Shown piece after piece: positions 36,171 through 47,076 of a DNA stretch of 64,000 bases. Where the stretch lies: the NCBI RefSeq assembly GCF_010093535.1, contig NW_022985197.1, positions 718,726 to 782,725 of the forward strand. The letters are read 5' to 3'. A program made the translations under genes and the position numbers. Under the pieces are notes generated by a model. It was given only the letters and a program-made list of their open reading frames with translations, was not told where the DNA came from and made no database searches. Each line of letters opens with the position of its first letter. Position 1 is the first letter of the stretch. The DNA comes from Lindgomyces ingoldianus (lineage: Eukaryota > Ascomycota > Dothideomycetes > Pleosporales > Lindgomycetaceae).

Positions 36171-36386
36171 GTTGCTCGCACACCTGAGTTGCTCACCTTT
36201 GCCAAGACCACACCACAACAAACTTTATTATGGCCCATAACAACCCACTCTAGCACTATAGAGAACTGTACAGCCTAGAATATTATTTAGATACTACTTC
36301 TACTTCTTGCTTACACGTTTGCGCGTTATGCCTAGTCTAATTGCACTGTCTGCTGCGCCTTTGGGATTGCTTATCTACTTTAGCTT

Positions 36387-36830
36387 TGTCAGATTGAAGC
36401 ACTGTTTCTGGGCTTCCTGAGATGAATGATGGGTTTGGATATGATGTATGGGATGATGATTGATTGTATTAATTTATTAATCCTTTTTCTGCTCTGCTCG
36501 TGTTGCTCGGCTTTTGTTTTTCCGGTCTAAGTCCCTCGCGCACTAGCCCTATGCGCGACCAGCTTGCAACATGCTGCAATTTGTTGCAGAATATTGCAAA
36601 ATGCTGCAACATGCTGCAATTTGTTGCAGAATATTGCAAAATGCNNNNNNNNNNNNNNNNNNNNNNNNNNNNNNNNNNNNNNNNNNNNNNNNNNNNNNNN
36701 NNNNNNNNNNNNNNNNNNNNNNNNNNNNNNNNNNNNNNNNNNNNNNNNNNNNNNNNNNNNNNNNNNGTACTATGTAGCAGCTTTCGTCCAGCGTTCCTCC
36801 TGTCTTGACAGTAGGTGCGCATATCTGACA
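36387..36830 (-). mobile_element. Solo Copia-type LTR inside pogo copy 3
   Basis: Its ends are TGTCAGATTGAAGC and ATCTGACA, the complement of the Copia-A 3' LTR at 42734-43025. An exact AGCTT duplication flanks it (36382-36386, 36831-36835). It contains the assembly gap. Two 40-base tandem units of TGCTGCAA/TTGCAGAA type lie just before the gap (about 36568-36644). Confidence 0.9.
36645..36766. other. Assembly gap of 122 Ns
   Basis: Unknown bases inside the solo LTR. The tandem 40-base repeat running into the gap explains the failed assembly. Apparent reading frames across it are meaningless. Confidence 0.99.
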
Positions 36831-37010
36831 AGCTTACACATGCTTCTTTGCCTTTTTCCTATCACTACGCGCCCTAAACTTATTTTAAGCTGTTAAGCGC
36901 AGGCCTTTCTAAATGTAGCTGCTTTATAAGCTGCTTAAAGCTTAGTAATTTCTTATTACGCTAACACTAGCTTATGTGCAATTATTGCTACCCTTTGTAA
37001 GGCTTTTTTT

Positions 37011-37990
37011 CTAGAGGCATTACCCCCCTAGAACCCTCTCTATACGTAGAGCTACTTGCAACACAACTAATATCTACTAGGGATTGTTGCCTGCTGCTGT
37101 AATCTACTGTAGTTTGCTGCAATTTGCTGTAGTTTACTGCAATTTGCTGTAGTTTGCTGCAATTTGCTATAGTTTGCCGCAATTAGCTATAGTTTGCCGC
37201 AATTTGCTGTAGTTTGCTACAATTTGCTATAGTTTGCCGCAATTTGCTATAGTTTGCTACAATTTGCTGCAATTTACTTTATGTATTTCCTAACACTGCT
37301 ATGTAATCTCTTACTAACACCTCTAGGCATTAGCTTATTATATTTAAACAGCAGTTAAAGAAGCTAAACTAGCAGTTATGTAAGCAAAACAGCTTGTTAA
37401 GGTATTACATGTACTACATTAATATTTGCCTTAATAGAGAGGCAGAGGCAGAGGCAGAAGCAGCGCTAGAGCTTCTAAGCACTCTAAGAAATTCCTGCAA
37501 AGGCAAAAAACTATACAAGCTGCAGCTCTACAACTAGGGCTTTAATGCTAAAACAATTAAATTAAAAATATTAGGTAGCAGTATAAGGCGTAGCGTAGCA
37601 GTATTAGGCAGTAAAAGGAACAGGTGCAACGCTAGAGAACGCAAGGTGTAAAGAAAAGAAAGACTATTGTTATAATAAGGTAGGCACTCTGCCTGCTAAG
37701 CTAATACTATACAACTTTCCCTACTGTACTAAAAGGTACACACAAGAATACTTAAGCTAAGTATTCTCACATAGTATAATATATATATAGGTAATGCTAG
37801 AGTAAGCACTAGCACTAGCGGTTGTCTCTAGCCTAGCCTAAACCTCTATAAGCAAGAGAAGGCCACGTGGTTAACTATGCTAACCTTGTTACAATTATAA
37901 GAGTAGAAACGCGTTAAAAGCTAAAGTTAAAACGTGTTCTCTTAATTACAGCTAATAATTAACTAATTTCTAGATAACTAATTTTAAATT
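37011..37990. other. Unidentified insertion in pogo copy 3
   Basis: This ~1 kb is not pogo-like. It holds the minisatellite at 37101-37275. A plus-strand stretch at about 37435-37620 encodes E/A-rich then K/R-rich residues with stops. The CACGTG-containing CCACGTGG is at about 37862. No terminal repeats or domain could be defined. Confidence 0.4.
37101..37275 (+). repeat. 20-base minisatellite, about 8 to 9 units
   Basis: The unit AATTTGCTGTAGTTTGCTGC repeats in tandem with C/T and G/A variation. Each 20-mer is itself two related 10-mers. It resembles the TGCTGCAA repeats in the Copia LTRs. Confidence 0.92.
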
Positions 37991-38378
37991 TATATAAACC
38001 TTTAGTTTTTAAAAAATAAATTTTACTAACTTAATTAAAGCTAAAAATTAGCTAGCTATTATAATAAGTAATTTAGTTATGTATAAAGTTTTTAGCTTAG
38101 CGCCTATATACTTTTTAAAAAATATAAAATAACCTATATTATATAGCTATAAAAAGTAGAATAAGTAAAAAAGTATATAAAAAGTAATAATTTTACTATC
38201 TTTATAGTATTACTAAAAATAAAGTAAATTATTAGTAACACTTACTATACTTAATATATTTAAGTTTATAAAATATAAAGTTAAGTAAAATCTTCCTTTT
38301 AAAACACACTAGTTAGTTATAATATTTTTAAATAAACTTTAGTAACACTATTTTTTATTACTTTATGTATTTCTTATA

Positions 38379-40244
38379 ACGTACTTCATGGGCGAGTTGC
38401 TTACACACCTGAGTTGCTTACTTTTGCTAAGACCCTACCACACTACTTTTCCTACACTAATGCATTCCTAACAACACTACTTAAACGCGTTAAAAGAATG
38501 TTAGATGTAGCTTACGCTCTAGGCTTTTAAATAAGACACAACACTTTTTAACTAACATGCTACAGCTATCTACAGGGTCCCTTAAAAGATAATAAGTGAC
38601 TAACGCGCTAGACAATCTTTCTAAGCTAATTATATAGCTAACTTATAAAAGCTAGATAATAACAAGGAGCAGGTAATTATTTAGCACATACTTAAGCTAG
38701 ATGCGCAAGGATTTCCCCCCTAGCTAGCAGCTGTGGCTAATATAGCTAATTCTTTACGCGCTAAGCGTAATATAGGCTATATTAGCATAAACTAGCCTAA
38801 TATGTTTATTAAGTGTTACTTAAAGCTTAAAGTAAAGTTTAAGTGTAAGTATAACTATAAAAGAGCTTTTTATAAGGATCCTGCAGTAATTTAAGGCTAG
38901 TTTAACTTTATAGAGAATATTAAAGCTAAGTATAGCATCTAAGATAATAACACATATAACTTTAACAAGATAGAGTTTATAATAGGCTAGATATCTACTA
39001 GAGCAGTTGTTATAGGTTTAGAGAGATAAGGACAGCTAAAAGCAGTCTAGCTAGGCAACTAGGAGTGGACAACAGCTATCTAGGGCATTAATGCTAAAGG
39101 GTGGGCTATTCTGCCCTTTATTATCTTTTAGGGTAGCAACTACCTTTTAAACTAGTACAAGGAGGAAAATCTACTCTAAAATTAAGTTATTGCAATCTCT
39201 AAGCGCAGCTAGACTACTAATTAGCTTAGTCTAGACTAGTTAAAGCACTTTAACGCGCATATAAAGAAGCGTATTGTTAGCAGCTACTGTCTGCTAGTTA
39301 TTAACAGCTATAAGAGCTATAACTTACTTTATTTCTAGCAATGCTATAAAGATAATAAGATTATTACTATTTACATGCCTTTTTACTTATTACACCTTTT
39401 ATAGCTACTTAATGTAGGTTGTTTTACTCCTTTAAAGAAGGCGTATAGGCGCTAAGCTAAAAACCTTATGCGCAACTAAATTACTTATATTATAAAAATA
39501 AAGTTCCTGCTATGCTTTAAAGTAGCTTATAATGCTGTAATTACTTTTAGTAATATTTAAGAAGGGTTCTAAGGCGCTAGATTAGTTCCTTTTAACCCAC
39601 AACAGGTTATAATAGGCCTTAATGTAAAGTTGCGCACTCTATTACTACTACTACTTATATACAACAAGCCCTAGCAGTTGTAAACCCTAAGCAATACCCT
39701 AGAACTTAGGTTGTAATTAATGCTTATAAAAATAAAGATTTAGAAGTATATAAATAGTTTACTAACTTCTATAGTTAAGGTGTTTAAGAAGGTCTTAAAA
39801 AGGGCAGCAATAATTATACATAAGCTAGTGTTAGCGTAACAGGAAATTACTAAGCTTTAAGCAGCTAATAAGGCTACTACGTAACATAAATTGCATAAAA
39901 GAAAGCAGATTAAGGCAGAAGAGACCTTAATAATTTAAAAAGGCCTACGCTTAACAGCTCTAAAGGAGTTTAGGGCGCGCAGTGATAGGAAGAAGGCAAA
40001 GAAGCAGGTGCAAGCTAAAGTAGGTAAGCTATCCTAAAGGCGCTGCAGACAGTGCAATTAGACTAGGCATAACACGCAAACGTGTAAGCAAGAAGCAGAA
40101 GTAGTATCTAAATAATATTCTAGGCTGTACTGTACTATATAGTGCTAGAGCAGGTTATTATGGGCCATAATAGAGTTCGTTGGGGTGGGGTCTTGGCAAA
40201 AGTGAGCGACTCGGGTGTGTGAGCGACTCGCCCATGAAGTACGT
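38379..40244 (+). mobile_element. Pogo/Fot-type element B, copy 1 (1866 bp)
   Basis: Inverted terminal repeats of about 57 bases start ACGTACTTCATGGGCGAG and hold two GAG(T/C)CGCTCAC-type motifs. TA is duplicated (38377-38378, 40245-40246). The sequence at 35870-35915 shows the same site without the element. The outermost right ~100 bases keep their CpG sites; the interior is RIPped. Confidence 0.95.
38820..40080 (+). pseudogene. Pogo-type DDE transposase relic lacking its N-terminal domain
   Basis: The frame starts abruptly with KVKFKCKYNYKRAFYKDPA, which belongs to the end of the CENP-B-like DNA-binding part. Blocks follow that match the pogo/Fot DDE core, such as WAIPPFIIF-like and GCFTPLKKAY. 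All three expected catalytic aspartates read Asn here: near 38964 (FNKIEF), 39303 (VINSYKS) and 39411 (LLNVGCF). TAG/TAA codons interrupt it. The 450 bases before the frame do not encode the helix-turn-helix, so the copy was defective before or independently of RIP. Confidence 0.85.
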
Positions 40245-40249
40245 TATTC

Positions 40250-40475
40250 TTTTTTAAAATAATGTATACTTAATATACATATATTTTTATATTAATTTAC
40301 ATGTAGTTTACTTTAGTATATGTTATATAAAACATATTTAAATTATAGTTAGTTATGTTTATTCTACTTTTTAAGCTATATTAGTGTGTTAAAGATTAGC
40401 ATTAGCTATATTAGTGTGTTAGAGATTAGCATTAGCTATATTAGTGTGTTAGAGATTAGTATTAGCTACGCTTAG
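40250..40475 (+). repeat. Repeat X, RIPped copy with three minisatellite units
   Basis: It aligns with 35900-36112 with systematic C-to-T and G-to-A changes. The units AGCTATATTAGTGTGTTAAA plus GATTAGCATT are the mutated form of the 30-base minisatellite. It continues from the left part at 38236-38378 across pogo-B1. Confidence 0.85.
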
Positions 40476-41149
40476 TTACAGGCTGTAATTAGTTATATGC
40501 TATAGTTAAATATTGTTATTATATGTCTATTACCTGTCTAATACTAATTTGCTAAGCATTATGCTACAACTATTCTTTAACCTAAATAACCTACCTTAAT
40601 GTACTAACTATTGCTCTAAGCAAGCTTTGCTTTTACAGATTATTTATAAACTGTTGTAGTATTTTATATAACACTATAAAAGAAATTACTACATACATTA
40701 GAATAATTAAGCTTCTAACACCTAGTTATTAGCTAGAGACAGAGTTGTTTTATAAAGACAACACTATAAATAATACATTAAATTTTAATAAAGTAGACCT
40801 ACTAGGCTACTATTAAGAAAGGAAGATTAGAGATAACTATCTATCTTCTCTAAATACTCTGCCACCTGCAGCATTGCTTATGCAGTTAATAGCTAGAGCA
40901 GCACTAAAGCTAAGCTAAATAGAGTCTTTAAAGACTATACTATAGGCTGCAGCCTTTATAGCTAGCATAAGATCTAAAAGTGTAAAAAAGCATAGCAGCA
41001 AGACACTAAATAAAGCAGCATTAATAAAGATGCTATTTAAAAAAAAGACACCTTATAGAAGCTAGCTGCTACTTTTACTATTAACCTAAAAGCAACTAGA
41101 GGAGCACCTTTTACATAAGATGTTTAAGGCAGCAGAAAGAACACACCTA

Positions 41150-42690
41150 GACAGTTATTAGATAATAAAATCCTAGACAAAGGTCTAGACAAAGCTAATT
41201 AAGGCAGCTAGACAGCAGATTCTAGATTATATGTAGGTGTACACCTACAAGCTTAACAAGCACTATAAATTGCAAAGATGTAAGGCGTAACTAGTAGTCT
41301 ATAGTAATTAATAAAGAAACATTACTATATAAGATACCTACGCTGCCACTCTAGTAGGACGCTTATTTTAAATGCTAATAGTAATATCTGCACGCTTTAA
41401 CCTAGAGCTTAAACAATACAATGTAACTAATGTGTTTATACATGCAGCAATTAACCGCAATATCTACATACAGATGCTAAGAGGCTATTAGAAACTAGGT
41501 ATAATACTAAAGTGTTAAAAGGCACTATATAGCCTATAAATTTCTCCTCTACTCTAGTAACACTACTTTATAATAACTTTTAAAGGCTTTAGGTTCTTAG
41601 CTGTTTTACATAAACTCTACTACATAACTAAAGCTAGAATATTTGTCTTTTTTTATGTAGACAACTTTATTATTGCGTATAAAAAAGGCTCTAAAGTAGA
41701 TGTACAGCGTGTAGTAGACTAGTTATAAGAGAAGTATACCCTAATAAGAGGCAAGAACCTATAATAGTTTCTAGGAGTTAAGATTATTAAAAATTAATAG
41801 TAATAAATAATTTAGCTATTATAGGCCTTATATATTAACAAGATAGCTAGGCTAGCTAATAGAAAGAACCTGTAGCACGCTACACCTATAAGTAGGATTA
41901 AACTTATGCTGCAATCTAGTTTTGCAACCTTATTAGAAGTAAATTAATATTAGCAGAAGATTAAATCTCTGCTCTTTGCAGCAGTTACTACAAGACTAGA
42001 CATTGCCTTTGCTACATTACACCTTGCACAGTTTCTTACAAATCCTGCATCTAACTATTAGAATGCAGCTAATTAAGTTATCCTGTACCTACATGCGACA
42101 CAGACGTACGCACTCTAATTAGGAGGAGAAGACTACTTTATAGTAGCAAGTAATGCGTTATTTATAAACAATACACTAAATAAAAAAAGCTCTTAGAGCT
42201 ATATTATTTAACTATTTAGCAGATAGATTGCATAGCAAGTAAATAAATAAAATACAGTTACAACATTAACAACAGAAGCAGAATTACTTGCACTGTCCTA
42301 AGTTGCTAAGAAAGCTATATTTATAAAAATGCTTTTTAATAAACTATAAGTTAAGCTGCCTAATTTAACTATTATAATTTAGTGCAACAACAAGCAGATA
42401 ATCTAACTAGTAAATAAAAAGATATCTTAACTTTAAACTAAGCTCTAACATGTTAACATCTATAACTACTAGCTCTAACAGGAAGTCTCTTAACAAATAA
42501 TCTAGGTTGTCTATGTCCCCTCTAGCAAAATGCTTGCAGACAGACTTACTAAAGCGCTTCTAGCTAGCAAATAGCTAAGCTTTCTTTAGCAAATTTAGCT
42601 AGTTAACGTCAGGGAGAGGATAGTTAGTTAGGAAGCAGATATGGAAGAGATTAAAGCAAGAATGGAAGCCCTAGAAGCATACTAAGGTTG
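41150..42690 (+). pseudogene. Copia-A reverse transcriptase/RNase H relic
   Basis: ARFNLELKQYNVTNVFIHA near 41400 and FFYVDN at about 41650-41667 are Copia RT blocks, the latter with Asn for the second Asp of YVDD. KYTLIRGKNL and the RNase H region (…TTEAELLAL-like near 42265) follow. The C-terminal block LADRLTKAL-like and NVRERI lies at about 42535-42620. Stops are spread through the frame. Confidence 0.85.
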
Positions 42691-42733
42691 CGCAATCAGG
42701 AACCAGCTTAAAGCATGTCTAAGCTGAGGGGTG

Positions 42734-43025
42734 TGTCAGATATGCGCACCTACTGTCAAGACAGGAGGAACGCTTGACAAAAGCTGCTACATAGTACGAG
42801 CAATAAGCTCGAACAGTATGTTGCTGCAAATTGCAGCATTTTGCAAGCTGGTCGCGCATAGGGCAAGTGCGCGAGGGACTCGGATCGGCAAAAACAAAAA
42901 GCCGAGCAACACGAGTAGAGCAGAAAAAGGATCGATAAATCAATACAATCAATCATCATCCCATACATCATATACAAACCCATCATTCATCTCAGGAAGC
43001 CCAGAAACAGTGCTTCAATCTGACA
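42734..43025 (+). repeat. 3' LTR of Copia-A
   Basis: 292 bases with inverted ends TGTCAGAT / ATCTGACA. It holds only a short TGCTGCAAATTGCAGCATTT block where the next copy has a longer array. It keeps CpG sites such as GTCGCGCATAGG. A second LTR copy follows directly. Confidence 0.9.
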
Positions 43026-43224
43026 CAGATATGCGCACCTACTGTCAAGACAGGAGGAACGCTGGACGAAAGCTGCTACATAGTACAAGCAATAAGCTCG
43101 AATAGTATGTTGCTGCAAATTGCAGCATTTTGCAGCAAATTGCAGCATGTTGCAGCATTTTGCAATATTCTGCAACAAATTGCAGCATGTTGCAAGCTGG
43201 TCGCGCATAGGGCTAGTGCGCGAG

Positions 43225-43325
43225 TTGTCGTGTGCGAAATTTGCTGGATTCTTGGCAATGCCAAGTAACCACTTTTGCCTCACAAATCTCATAGAGATTC
43301 AGGTAACTGCACATATCGCCCTATA
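43225..43325 (+). repeat. Left inverted terminal repeat of the DDE transposon
   Basis: About 101 bases matching the complement of 47077-47177. The palindrome CTTGGCAATGCCAAG at 43253-43267 may be a transposase binding site (inference). Confidence 0.92.
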
Positions 43326-43328
43326 TAA
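43322..43328 (+). promoter_or_regulatory. TATA box of the transposase gene
   Basis: TATATAA just inside the left terminal repeat, about 85 bases before the ATG at 43414. The position is typical of Tc1-like elements, which carry the promoter near the terminal repeat. Confidence 0.5.
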
Positions 43329-43413
43329 TCAACCACAACGCGTTTTATTGTAAGTGAAGCTTTTTAAATGTATGGATAAGGCCTATCTTACAAATTTTGC
43401 AGAGTAATAGATC

Positions 43414-44500
43414 ATGGATCTGGCTGCAGTCCTCTCGCGGGCCCCTCAGGGGACGCGTCTCATGGAAGCGCGCATTCTCAATCCAGAGGCCTTGCTACCA
43501 GCCTCGTCCTACTCAAAACACGGCCAGAAGACTGCTAATCGTCGTTCTATCGCGTATCATCTCCTTATGCTTGGCGTCCCTATCCCAGAGGTCATCATCC
43601 GTTCGCGCGCGAGCCGCTCTACCGTGTACGACATCCATCAATGCCTCATGAAATATGGTACAATTACGCACCCAAGAACGCGTCGATTAGGGCGTCCTCC
43701 TAGGCTCACCCCAGCAGACCGGGAGGCTTTATTTAATGAGCTCGTCGCGCATGGCTGGATGTACCAGGATGAGATGAAGTGGTGGTTGTACGCAGAGCGC
43801 GGGGTGCTCATTAATTGATCAAATATCTCTAAGATGCTAAAAAAGAAGGGCTGGAACAAGAGGGCTATTAAACTGCTGTTAGTTAAGCGCAGTAAGGACC
43901 TTTGCAATAACTATTATTGTATTATAATAAACTATACAGCAGATTAGTTAGTCTTTATTAACAAGTTAAATTTTAACAAAACAACAGGCTAGAGGCGCCG
44001 CGCGTACAGTCTAATTAGTGACGATAATTAATACGCTGGGGATAGAGATTGTGGGCAAGCATGGTCAATTCTACCAGCTTACTCCCTCTGTTATGGATAC
44101 CTTGATTGTACAGCGTTTTGGCAGGGCTATTTTAATACAGAGAGTCTTCTTAATTAGATAGAGAACTAGCTTCTGCTAGCTATTAATTGTTAGTTTAAAA
44201 GACGCGCAATGTGTATTGTTTTAGATAACTGCTCTGCTTACTGCAACAAGAGGATACCTAACGCGATTTAAAGAGGAGGCCATATAGTACAGTTCCTGCT
44301 GCTGTACTTACCTAACTATAATCTAATTAAGCTAACTTTCTTAGTGCTAAAAGCCTAGGTTTAGCGCTACTACTACTATTACTAACATAAGTTTAACATG
44401 TTTAGAGACTTTCTAAGATTTACTATTAGTAAGAGTTACTATGATTAATTTGCTACTAAGCACTTCTAGCACACTAGTAGAGAAGGACTATACATTAAAG
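43414..44500 (+). pseudogene. Tc1/IS630-type (DDE_3-like) transposase, RIP-inactivated
   Basis: Residues 1-134 (43414-43815) are intact and contain a helix-turn-helix (RRSIAYHLLMLGVPIPEVI, then SRSTVYDIHQC) and a GRPPRLTPADRE linker, as in Tc1/IS630 transposases. TGA at 43816 stops the frame. Beyond it the same frame continues with many stops. The first catalytic block reads LVFINKLNF, where Asp and Glu are Asn and Lys. The second keeps its Asp (IVLDNCSA). The third reads LPNYNLIKLTF with Lys for Glu. RIP explains each change. The change from intact to mutated is sharp, near 43820-43900. Confidence 0.88.
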
Positions 44501-44639
44501 ATAAGGTATTTAATAGAGCAAATGCCTAGATAAGGGTGTACAAGAGGGGTAAAGTTAACAGGTAGCAGCTGCAGTAGTAATCTAGATTATATAGTAACAT
44601 AAAGTATTATTATACAGCAGGCCTGCAACAAGCTGCCCT

Positions 44640-46880
44640 ATTGTTCTATACTATCTGCTGTACAAATCTAGGACCTAGCGTCTAAACTAATTAATATTAC
44701 CTCTTACAAATCCCTCTCTACTAATCTGCAGGTTAACTAGAGCTTCTGCTGCTAGCGCAGCCTTCTTTTAACAGTGCTCTAGTTTAAACCTACCTAAATA
44801 GCGCCTAAAACTGCGCGCAATCCTATCTAGTAGATAATAGTCTACTGTTGCTAGTTTATATAGTTTAGACACTAGATTCTCTATGCCTTTAAAGTTATCT
44901 AAACTCTAGAAGTTAGCAGTTGCGGTCTTCTTTACGCGCTTAAACTCTAGCTTTTAAGCCTTAGTTTTCTGCTGCTTAATTATCTAATTAAAGAACTTCT
45001 CTACTAAATTATATTTATCCTGCAACAGATCTATAGGGCTTAAGGCTTAGGTAGGCAATTAGTTCACAGCAACGTTTGCTTAAAAGGCGCTGGGCAGAGG
45101 ATTGTACGGCGGGGGAAGGTTGGCGAGAGCTGGAGCTGGAGTTGGAGCTGCAGGAGCTGCAGGAGCTGGTGGAGCTGGTGGAGCGAGAGGAGTGAGAGGA
45201 GACAGATAGCTAGATACCTAGTTATAATAAGAATTTAGGTATAGGTGAGGCTGGCGCTAATCTGCGGCTAGTTTCCTACTAAACTCTAGTTTTTTAAGCT
45301 CTTTACAACAACGCTGCTCTCTCTTCTTCTTCTTATTGCAGTGCTGCTCTCTATCTTTAATCCTCTCCTGTATACACTTAAGCTTATTTTTTATTATAAT
45401 ATTTTAATACATCTCCTACGCTTCTTTTACATAATTAGCTATAAAGTTTACCTGCGCACTGTAACGCTAGGCTAGTGTTTAACAACTAGGTGTTAAGCCC
45501 TCTTAATTAATTGCGCTTTTGCTGTACAGATAGTTCTTCTGCTGCTCTAGAAGCGCTGTAACTAAAACACTAGCGTTGCTTCTCTTTAAAGCAGAGGCTT
45601 AAACATTAAGGTTAGTTTACTTTATTTTAAAGTAAGAGCCTAGCTGTTCTGCTACGTTATAATAGCAAAAGTTACTAATGTTTAGGCAGCTAGGATCCTA
45701 GCACCTCTATGTTTAAATAAGGGTGTTTATAAACTTGCTGCGTGTTTAGTAACCTTAGAGTTGCTAGATTAAATTTACGTTGCACAGCACTGTACTGCGT
45801 GACCTTTAGCTGTTATCTACTAGAGCAGCTAGTGCTAGGGAACTATTAAGAGTAGCAACAACCTTAGCTGTTACACTAGAAGTTTTGCCCTTCTTCTTTG
45901 TCTGTTGTAGCTGCCTAAGTTTAGTAAAGGCCTTACATTTAGTCTTTACCTTAAAGGTAAGTTAGACTGTGTTTTTTAAGAAGTTAAAGTACTCTCTATT
46001 AGTAATACTAATTACCTTCTTTATATAGGCAGATCTAAAGTTAGCAATTGTATAGAGGTAGTTTTTAGCCCTTTTATTAATAGATCTAACTATAACTTTA
46101 TAGCTTATAAACTTAACGTCCTTAGCGCTGCATTTCCTAAAAACTGTGTTAACTACTATCTCTTTAATCTGCTTCTAGACCTCTGTAAAGGCTATTTAAT
46201 AATTATTACTTTTTAAATAAGTAAGAATAGTAGCCTTGTTAACCTAAACTTGTACAGAGGGCTAGATAATATAGTTAAATGTAAAATTATAATTAATGTA
46301 GGCATTAACTACCTTCTTCTTTATAAACTTTGTAGTGTTAAAGGTATCTAGCGTCTTTTTTGCATAGCGCTTTAATTCCTATTATAAGTTCTTTTTTATA
46401 ACTTTAACTTGCTGCATTTTCTTTAATAAAATCTAACTATTATAACTGCACGTTTTAGCAGGTTCTATAGTAGAGGTGTTGTAATAATAAATAACTAGAG
46501 GCGTCTACTTGTTATATGCTAGCTTTTTAAGCTTTTCTTCCTTATTATTGTTATAATCTTTACTAGTGACGCCCTTCTTATGCAGTAACCTATGTAATTT
46601 AATAAGCTTTTAGTAGTGCGCAGCTTGCGCCTCTGTGTCCTTTAATTAAGCTTTTAAACTACCTGCAGGAGCTTTTTTTTTTGTGATAAACAGATTTAGC
46701 AACGTAGGGCGTTTATTAGGAGCTTTAGCAGGTGCTCTAGGAGGAGCTGGAGTTGAAGCAGCGCGTACGCTACCTTGAGCAACTCTACCAGCCCTCCCAC
46801 CGCGCGCAGCGCTCCTACCGCGTGGAGCTAGTGCTAGAGTACTTGCAGCGCGCTCTTTAAAGGCAGCAATACTATAGTTA
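44640..46880 (-). pseudogene. Passenger gene relic of unknown function in the DDE transposon
   Basis: One minus-strand frame can be followed by eye for roughly 700 codons, with TAG/TAA interruptions of RIP type. It opens with an R/G/A-rich segment (ARGGRAGRVAQGSVRAAS, about 46770-46850). A lysine-rich middle follows, with stretches such as KFIKKKVVNAYINYNF. Then comes a low-complexity PPAPAAPAAPTPAPA segment (45110-45190). The C-terminal part is charged and helical, with IDLLQDKYNLVEKFF and SFRRYLGRFKLEH. I recognise no family. It converges with the transposase gene and lies wholly between the terminal repeats. It could be a regulatory or accessory transposition protein, or captured host DNA. 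Confidence 0.6.
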
Positions 46881-47076
46881 TTACTCTCTTGTTTATTATA
46901 AGTTAATTAATAAGTAGTAGGAGCATTCTTAGCTATCTATTTATGTTAACAACAAAGATAAGCAATTTAGGGTATAATTAGCAGTAACTACTCTAAAAAT
47001 TAGTAAGATAAGGCTAATAGAGTCTATTAAAAAGCCTTACTTACTATACAACGTCCTTCTCCTATTTAGTGGAGTG

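Larger units (their letters stand above)
36170..38235 (-). mobile_element. Pogo element B, copy 3, broken by a Copia LTR and other DNA
   Basis: It starts inside the terminal repeat (GTTGCTCGCACACCTGAGTTGCTC), lacking about 17 outer bases. It matches the 29944 copy to 36386, continues at 36836 after the Copia LTR to about 37010, and resumes at about 38045-38235. The rest is missing. The piece 36836-37000 is less mutated than most pogo DNA here. Confidence 0.75.
40480..43025 (+). mobile_element. Ty1/Copia element A, 3' part with LTR
   Basis: The reverse transcriptase and RNase H part of a fungal Copia-type polyprotein reads on the plus strand. It is followed by a purine-rich tract (AAGCTGAGGGGTG) and an LTR at 42734-43025. 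Gag and integrase are absent and the left boundary against repeat X is unclear. RIP is strong in the body and nearly absent in the LTR. Confidence 0.85.

Noticed and set aside
35987..36278. Several overlapping open frames on both strands
   Set aside because: They are produced by the 30-base minisatellite, whose unit is a multiple of three; they encode only its repeat.
36469..36896. Open frames across the gap
   Set aside because: They consist largely of unknown residues from Ns and lie inside a Copia LTR.
36988..37182. Minus-strand 64-codon frame
   Set aside because: Encoded mostly by the 20-base minisatellite.
42719..43353. Frames of 62-124 codons in both directions
   Set aside because: They fall within the two Copia LTRs and the transposon terminal repeat and have no protein-like features.
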